Assembly: GCA_038323375.1 (NCBI GenBank)
Contig: JBBQGV010000014.1
Location: 1-64,000 of the forward strand
DNA: 64,000 nt
Reading direction: 5' to 3'
DNA from: JABWAJ01 sp038323375
GTDB taxonomy: Bacteria > Bacteroidota > Bacteroidia > Chitinophagales > Saprospiraceae
Under the pieces are notes generated by a model that did not search any database, was not told where the DNA came from, and saw only the letters and a program-made list of their open reading frames with translations. This document shows positions 60,501 through 64,000 of the stretch, in pieces. The position numbers and the translations under genes were made by a program. The first letter of the stretch is position 1, and each line of letters opens with the position of its first letter.

Positions 60501-62106
60501 CATCCAACAAGTGCAGGTGTTGCAACGCGAGGCAGCGAACCCCGATGCCGAATATTACACTTACGACAGCGATGGGGCGCGGGTGCGCAAAGTCTGGGAA
60601 CGGATGCAACACGGGGGCAGCGTTTGGGAAGTGGAAGAAAAGCGCTATTTCAACAATTATGAGGAAAAACGCATCCTGCACCGAACCGAAAAAGGAGAAA
60701 CCGTGCTGCTCCATCGCAAAACGGTGCGGCTCATGGACGGCGGCAGTGCTTTCGCCACCATTGACACCTGGGAAGTAGATGAACTCGCCCGCGAGGTGGA
60801 GCAGGCAGGCAAGACCCTCACCCGCTATACCCTTGCGGATGCGCAAGGCTCTGCCAACCTGGAGTTGGGAACCGAAGGCGAATTGCGCAGCTATGAGGGC
60901 TACCTGCCCTACGGAAGTACGGCTTTCCGCGCAGCAGACAAAAATCTGGACCAGTGGACACAAGACTACGGCTACAGCGGTAAGGAACGCGATTCTGCTA
61001 CCGGCTTGATTTACTATGGCTTCCGCTACTACCCATCCTGGCTATGCCGATGGATGAACTCTGACCCTGGGGGAACAGTGGATGGGATGAATCTGTATGC
61101 GTTTTGTGGGGGGAATCCGGCGACGGGGGTGGATGTGGATGGGCGGGTTGGGGACAAAGCCTCGGGTGTAATCACAAAGAAATATGATCTAAAAGGCATG
61201 ATAGGCACTACAGAGTTTGGTATCAACGACTTCTTAAAAAATTTGTCGGTCCATCAAAGTGGCATCATTTCATTTGGCGTCCAAAAAGTGATGGACTTAA
61301 AAATTCAGCGACATAAATTCAAAAAACCTATCAAGCGATTGAAAAAGAAGATCCATGTTGAGGGTAATGTATTATTTAGAGCCTTAAAAGATTCCATCAA
61401 TTCCGACAACACCGAGTATTTTTCTTCAAAAGCAAGCAGCCAAAAGCCTGTAGAGGGAATTGTAAAGAGAACTCCTCCCGGACAAGTTATGGCCAAGCAT
61501 TTTAGTTCTCAAATGACTGAATTTGAATATAATAGATATGGCGCTACAACATCTTCATTGAGCGCGAAACTATACGCAATTGAGCATGATCCGGAATTAG
61601 CCGATCAGAAAAATGAACGAGATGCGGAATGGAGCAAGCTTGGGATGGACGATCCGCTAAACCATACTTCCAGTAATCTTAAGAAATATCAAGAAGCTGT
61701 AAAAATAATAAGTGTAGGCAAAGATAAACAGCGAGAATGGCTCCACATTCAGGCGGTCGAGCATGGGCACGATTCGGCACCTGACAACCTTGTTTGTGGT
61801 GTTTATGGTGCCAATCGCACAATGGCAGCTTTTGAGGATATGACGCGTGAACTCGTGAATACGTATGCCGGTACCACAAAGAAGATATATCCTAAAGTTA
61901 CAAGCACCAACCTTCCTGGAACCCTCATTTCACAAAATATTAGGTACAAAATTTCTCTCAAAGATGAATGGTATGGCACCACAGTCCAGAAGAAAGTCGC
62001 TGATGTGGATATCGCTGCCCATCAAGATAAATTCCCTACTGATTCAGAGTGGCGAAAATCAATGACAAACCACCTGAGAACCTTTTTCCAGTTTCCAACA
62101 ACTTAA
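54589..62106 (+). CDS. Fused TcB-TcC toxin component with variable C-terminal cargo
   Basis: This 2505-residue protein combines TcB and TcC. An SpvB domain (about 10-340; LPKGGGAIKGMGESFAPQAF, GFGLGF-type motifs) and TcdB FG-GAP/middle domains (about 370-900) form the propeller gate and half of the cocoon. RHS/YD repeats follow (about 1400-2130), then the conserved core with GYSGKERDSATGLIYYGFRY and RWMNSDPGGTVDGMNLYAF, closing with GVDVDGR (usual DPDG) near 2186, where self-cleavage normally occurs. The last ~320 residues are the cargo. They are AT-rich at DNA level and contain EWLHIQAVEHGHDSAPDNLV (about 2383-2402) and GANRTM, a His/Asn pattern like nuclease toxins. The TcA-like gene follows 11 bp later. 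Confidence 0.88.
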   Translation: MASKSKIEAPQVYLPKGGGAIKGMGESFAPQAFSGSAGFSLALPGATARGFTPSLSIGYASSAGNGIFGLGFHLPISSITRKTSKNLPHYDDTDAFDSDEGELVLLLDQNLKPVVCQKEYQGLVYRVTQYRPRLEGSYSEIQHWVSLADGQSFWQVRSSADHVEYYGLSPASRIVDPADPARIFQWLIDEAHDDHGNVIRYHYKAEDGVNIPDSIHEAGRNHTTQRYPILVEYGNYIYQDDGQEKVNFSFQLAFDYGQISLGDPSEMTGNWSARPDPFSNYHPRFEVRTLRLCRRVLLYHQFHDQNNGQPFLTHSLTFDYALTSTGISQMQSILETGYRLESGSYWSETIPPIQFSYTPFDPETSLWQTMEVQGGEMLPGELSKEGFLPVDLHGEGLPGMLYAHDQVTQYFAPMGEGRYAPADLNMHFPIDRELGDGRLNLASVNGNGRKDLVVTGGGRSGYYPASDKGRFEAWRNFSSMPAEILTDAHQIVDLTGRGLGDLLVFDAPYLRFYPAEGEHGYGSAHVQELAPDFPAYTANYREEVLDFMDILGDGLQHRVRVRAGSVEVWPNLGYGKFGTKVALENAPQFGGTLDASRLHFADIDGSGTMDFVYVFPDRIEVYFNQSGNQFSAATILPLPRFYDDLCQVNFMDVRGNGTTCMVLSKTHSEVTHYFLDFCKKNKPYLLDLTDNGMGLRTRLHYSSTVQQYLKDKRNGRSWATRLFFPVHVVERIEIREYFNKSRYVQRFAYHDGYYDPVERAFRGFGFTESWDTEHYEKFTPAEDIPGWEVAPIDKALHVWPTYTKTWFDTGAYEENALILQQYQKEFWNGDDEAFPHLRATLGPEIILSDGDTYREAFVALAGQVLRSELYGLDRTELAKNPYTVSETALHVRMVQPRGHNRHPVFQVDPLETLSYTYDRNPLDPLITHSLSLAVDEYGHDLLSASVAYPRRDQEGVVVYPEQQVLQVALSQSSYIHVLLNDQPNPADDCRLIGLPWEDRGFQLNGLSPANGSYFTVDDLRTQVEAALQAQIPSHQPFTSGSQARLQSWGRTYYWNADQSAVEAGGVAHKRALTHHCESAELAADQAQQLYGAKFPNGNLNTVLNKEAGYFLADGYWWNRGLIQYYATEYTQFYLPVKTDNGFADVPAGSSLEHLSTVTYDPYCLLPIATITLLDGGISLTTRVINDYTAMGPVQSTDPNGTVTQVLLDPLGQTIVSTVSGSEGGKPVGDLDLSQYVIQSDATKDSVLANPAQYLQGASSYFYYDFFAFVNEKQPACAISVTRQTHVHALPTGVSAPLQLVVAYSDSLGRALVGKAKDIGHWHATGRTVCDNKNQPCQQYLPYKSNTADYIPQEQLLQDKNVVPPTIMRYDPLGRVTRTDSPKGFFSRSVYSPWMHQSWDQNDTVKEAPFYLANINNTDPGFANSLDALQKAAAHYGTPATVITDNMGHTIRSIVSNLGQVNADDLDAMAETISETGSGVFTALVTAGYLSANGWILPAFQPYQSGFQLELQSPYNQLEEQLTAYLMQSCLTSYSYNDFQGRPLVTMDPRLYYAYLQSGQKAANFEWTYAMEGNALLTASADAGVHLALDNIYGWVCYVWDARGFTTRAAYDQLQRPVSKHIQGDDGRGLVLDQLVELTLYGEHLADAAHWNLNGKVYKHYGEDGLNTYPAYSIYGSPSRVEQRIRPGYKTEVAWDKNSMQAIEKEPAWTMTYAYNAHGAVTENSLPDGSVLQVGYDEIGIQRTLSRRPKDGKMEPHIVDIQYDANGSRTLVRYANGVQTRYTYEDTTLHLLRMHSTRLEKDSGNGKPGVKALQDLNYTYDPSGNITRKEDLALEQFFTFQAPASPLSYYTYDPLYQLIAATGPLHSGYQPRQMVTAAQQRDGNFVPFKAPTSKGSNLLQQYTQQYQYDNSGNLAQLSHNTQGGQRWHRTYGIAADSNRLNTLGKQTFSYDAGGNSLTMGLYPHIGWAFRNFIQQVQVLQREAANPDAEYYTYDSDGARVRKVWERMQHGGSVWEVEEKRYFNNYEEKRILHRTEKGETVLLHRKTVRLMDGGSAFATIDTWEVDELAREVEQAGKTLTRYTLADAQGSANLELGTEGELRSYEGYLPYGSTAFRAADKNLDQWTQDYGYSGKERDSATGLIYYGFRYYPSWLCRWMNSDPGGTVDGMNLYAFCGGNPATGVDVDGRVGDKASGVITKKYDLKGMIGTTEFGINDFLKNLSVHQSGIISFGVQKVMDLKIQRHKFKKPIKRLKKKIHVEGNVLFRALKDSINSDNTEYFSSKASSQKPVEGIVKRTPPGQVMAKHFSSQMTEFEYNRYGATTSSLSAKLYAIEHDPELADQKNERDAEWSKLGMDDPLNHTSSNLKKYQEAVKIISVGKDKQREWLHIQAVEHGHDSAPDNLVCGVYGANRTMAAFEDMTRELVNTYAGTTKKIYPKVTSTNLPGTLISQNIRYKISLKDEWYGTTVQKKVADVDIAAHQDKFPTDSEWRKSMTNHLRTFFQFPTT

Positions 62107-62117
62107 TTGAGTTAGCT

Positions 62118-64000
62118 ATGCCTATCCAACAACTCTATCAATTACGCGCACAAAACCCGGCCACTAACCTAGGCACCTTACCGCTGCACGACGCAGCAGC
62201 CATGCAACAACTCAACTGGAACGGCCTCGACCCGGCTGCGGTTTTGCCGCTGCTCTTAGCTTATCAGCGTTTATGGCGGCTTTGCCCTGATGAGGAGGTG
62301 GTCGCGTTGTTGTTGGACAAGGGCATGACCAGTGCGCACCAGATTGCAAGCATGAGCCTCGGCCAGTTCCGAATGCGGGTAGGCACCGCCCTGCGCCAGT
62401 TAAAAAGACCGCCGCAACTTACTGCCGACCTACACAGCGCCGCGGCCCAAACGGTCGCAGCCGTATCCCAATACGCCGTCCACGCCATCCCATCGGCTTA
62501 TCTTTCAGCAGCCCGATTCGACACCCGAACGTCTGGCCTGCCTGACTTCCACGGCGATGATCCTGCTTACCGCAAACTCTTCGACCCCATCACCGCGGGC
62601 CCTTGCAACAACTGCGAGAGCATCTTTAGTCCGGCAGCTTATTTTGTGGATTTGATGCAGCTCATTGACGAGTACATTACCCATGCAAGCAGCAATTCCA
62701 TCCCGACGGCCTTACAACTCCAGCACCGCAGGCCGGATCTCTGGAACTTGCTGTTGAACTGCAAAAACACCGTCAAGGAGTATGCCTATCTGGAGTTGGC
62801 CAACGAAATCATGGCTTCCACGTTGCAGCCCTTCCTCAATGGGGTAAACCCCTGGCTCTATGCTGCGGAAAACTTTTTCCCTTTTCAATTGCCCTATAAT
62901 AAGCCGCTGGAAGAGATCCGCGCTTATCTGGAGCATTTTGGATTGAGCCTGCAGCACGTATATGCTGCGCTGGATCGCCCGAAGGCCGACGTAGCGAGGG
63001 AACAATTGAACATGTTGCCGGAGCTTTACACGCTGCTAAAAGGTGGTACGCTTAGCAATTTGGAGACTGCTTATGGTGTGGATAATCTAAGTGACCTGAA
63101 CGACCTGTCCGCGTTCCTGCAACAAACAGGATTGTCGCGTTCAGAACTAAAAACGCTTTTGTACCAGGGGATGGACCATCCTACGAAGGCAGTTTATTTC
63201 AGGAATGGCAATAACCCCGCAAATTGCGGCAACACCATCAGCCAGCTTCCCCTTACGGCTCTAACCATTGAATGTTGGGTGAAACTGGGTACGACATCAA
63301 TGGCTTGTACCTTGTTCGGAAACGGCCCAACGAGCACGGCAACTGGTTTTAGCCTGACCTTTACGAATTCCAAACTTTATTTTAATTTATCTGATGGCAC
63401 CCAAGTGCCCAATTTCGCTATTGATTTCACCAGCATGGAATGGATCCATATCGCTGCTGTTTGGGATGGCAGCACCGGACAAATGCCCCTTTATATCAAT
63501 GGTCAGCTAATTTATACCTGGACCTCCGAAATACACAGTATCCCGGGTACGCAAACAAGCTTGCACATTGGCAACCAGCCAAGTGGAGGCAGTAATTATG
63601 AAGGAGGTATGGCTCAGTTGCGCACCTGGTCAGTTGCCCGGAGCCAGGCCGATATTCAGCGCACCATGAATCTGGAGTTGCGCAGCATGGCAGATGGGTT
63701 AATGTCAAACTGGCCAATGAATGAGGGCGTGGGATTACGCATCAACGACTATGGTCCTTACAAAAGCCCTGGCGTCATGAGTGGCACAGCTACGAACAGC
63801 AACTGGGTCGCAGGACCTCTGCTGTCCTTAAGGGACAATGCCCAAATTCCGGCCATTCTTTCACAATATTACCTCAATGCCAGCCTGAACAATGCTTATA
63901 TCGCCGTCGAAAATGCGGCATCTGGAAGCAGCATCCAAGTTTTAAATGGCAGTACGTACGCTTCAATGCCCAACGCCGCATGGTCAGCTCTAAACGCCGT
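62118..64000 (+). CDS. TcA-like toxin subunit with LamG-like domain (partial)
   Basis: The frame opens at ATG 62118 (MPIQQLYQLRAQNPATN) and stays open to the window end (about 627 codons), so it is cut by the window. IFSPAAYFVDLMQLIDEYI (about residues 170-190) and LQLQHRRPDLWNLLLNCKNT match the N-terminal VRP1-type region of TcA subunits, which form the pentameric injection channel. From about 358 to 560 a concanavalin-like/LamG domain is inserted (LTIECWVKLGTTSMACTLFG, WIHIAAVWDGSTGQMPLYIN, AQLRTWSVARSQADI), probably a receptor or glycan-binding module. It forms an operon with the TcB-TcC gene 11 bp upstream. Confidence 0.8.
   Translation, partial: MPIQQLYQLRAQNPATNLGTLPLHDAAAMQQLNWNGLDPAAVLPLLLAYQRLWRLCPDEEVVALLLDKGMTSAHQIASMSLGQFRMRVGTALRQLKRPPQLTADLHSAAAQTVAAVSQYAVHAIPSAYLSAARFDTRTSGLPDFHGDDPAYRKLFDPITAGPCNNCESIFSPAAYFVDLMQLIDEYITHASSNSIPTALQLQHRRPDLWNLLLNCKNTVKEYAYLELANEIMASTLQPFLNGVNPWLYAAENFFPFQLPYNKPLEEIRAYLEHFGLSLQHVYAALDRPKADVAREQLNMLPELYTLLKGGTLSNLETAYGVDNLSDLNDLSAFLQQTGLSRSELKTLLYQGMDHPTKAVYFRNGNNPANCGNTISQLPLTALTIECWVKLGTTSMACTLFGNGPTSTATGFSLTFTNSKLYFNLSDGTQVPNFAIDFTSMEWIHIAAVWDGSTGQMPLYINGQLIYTWTSEIHSIPGTQTSLHIGNQPSGGSNYEGGMAQLRTWSVARSQADIQRTMNLELRSMADGLMSNWPMNEGVGLRINDYGPYKSPGVMSGTATNSNWVAGPLLSLRDNAQIPAILSQYYLNASLNNAYIAVENAASGSSIQVLNGSTYASMPNAAWSALNA

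Noticed and set aside
54589..62106. Contact-dependent RHS/T6SS effector instead of a Tc toxin
   Set aside because: The SpvB and TcdB-type N-terminal domains and the adjacent TcA-like gene point to a Tc complex. No PAAR, VgrG or immunity gene is present.

Overview
The window looks like a chromosomal segment of a Bacteroidota bacterium, most likely of the Saprospiria (Haliscomenobacter/Lewinella type). Evidence includes TAnnTTTG-type -7 promoter boxes, a SusC-like TonB receptor, a Reg_prop/Y_Y_Y histidine kinase with a LytTR regulator, DUF6089-like barrel proteins, OmpA/TSP3 proteins, few Shine-Dalgarno sites, and many secreted beta-propeller proteins. Coding density is high, and I see no tRNA, rRNA, CRISPR array or intact insertion sequence. 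Placement at family level is inference.

Region 1 (0.1-6.3 kb) holds a three-gene conflict-type module: a SIR2-like protein with a C-terminal EAD11-like domain, a membrane-anchored nSTAND NTPase, and an exported protein with 14 WD40 blades. A PD-(D/E)XK (Rpn/PDDEXK_2) nuclease gene with its own promoter follows. Region 2 (6.3-18.9 kb) is mostly housekeeping and envelope: rsmE, a DUF4159 protein, a PspC-like protein, a propeller-amidohydrolase, a TonB receptor, a VOC protein, der, lysA, and an ECF sigma factor with a membrane partner. Region 3 (19.2-22.7 kb) is a minus-strand envelope operon: two coiled-coil proteins, a small membrane protein and a solute-binding/OmpA fusion. Region 4 (22.9-32.9 kb) has a glycosyltransferase, a decayed EamA transporter, an FGE-fold protein, a Tat-exported oxidoreductase, ApbE, a second module (membrane coiled-coil protein plus a 14-blade WD40 protein with very similar repeats, but no NTPase), and a sialate O-acetylesterase.

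Region 5 (33.1-36.6 kb) is a tight RiPP-type operon: a VioB-like ferritin-fold protein, a Cys-rich precursor peptide, an MNIO (DUF692) enzyme and a HvfC/BufC-like partner. The last two junctions are ATGA overlaps. A 9-bp inverted repeat surrounds its promoter and a terminator hairpin lies inside its last codons. Region 6 (36.7-46.2 kb) carries an MBL hydrolase, ribH, a small barrel protein, an M28 peptidase, a LytTR two-component pair, a YceI protein and a CDF transporter. Region 7 (46.2-51 kb) has a cluster of five DnaA-box-like sites, then nrdB and nrdA separated by about 0.9 kb of AT-rich DNA with a truncated Abi-like gene. Region 8 (51.3-64 kb) has two related barrel proteins, a classical sirtuin and a Tc toxin locus: a 2505-residue fused TcB-TcC protein with an unrecognised C-terminal cargo, then a TcA-like gene with a LamG-like domain that runs off the window.

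Intergenic regions hold several families of dispersed short repeats and hairpins, often starting at or overlapping stop codons. The strongest candidates for undescribed biology are the SIR2-EAD/transmembrane STAND/exported WD40 module with its NTPase-less sister locus, the ferritin-MNIO peptide operon, and the cargo domain of the Tc toxin.
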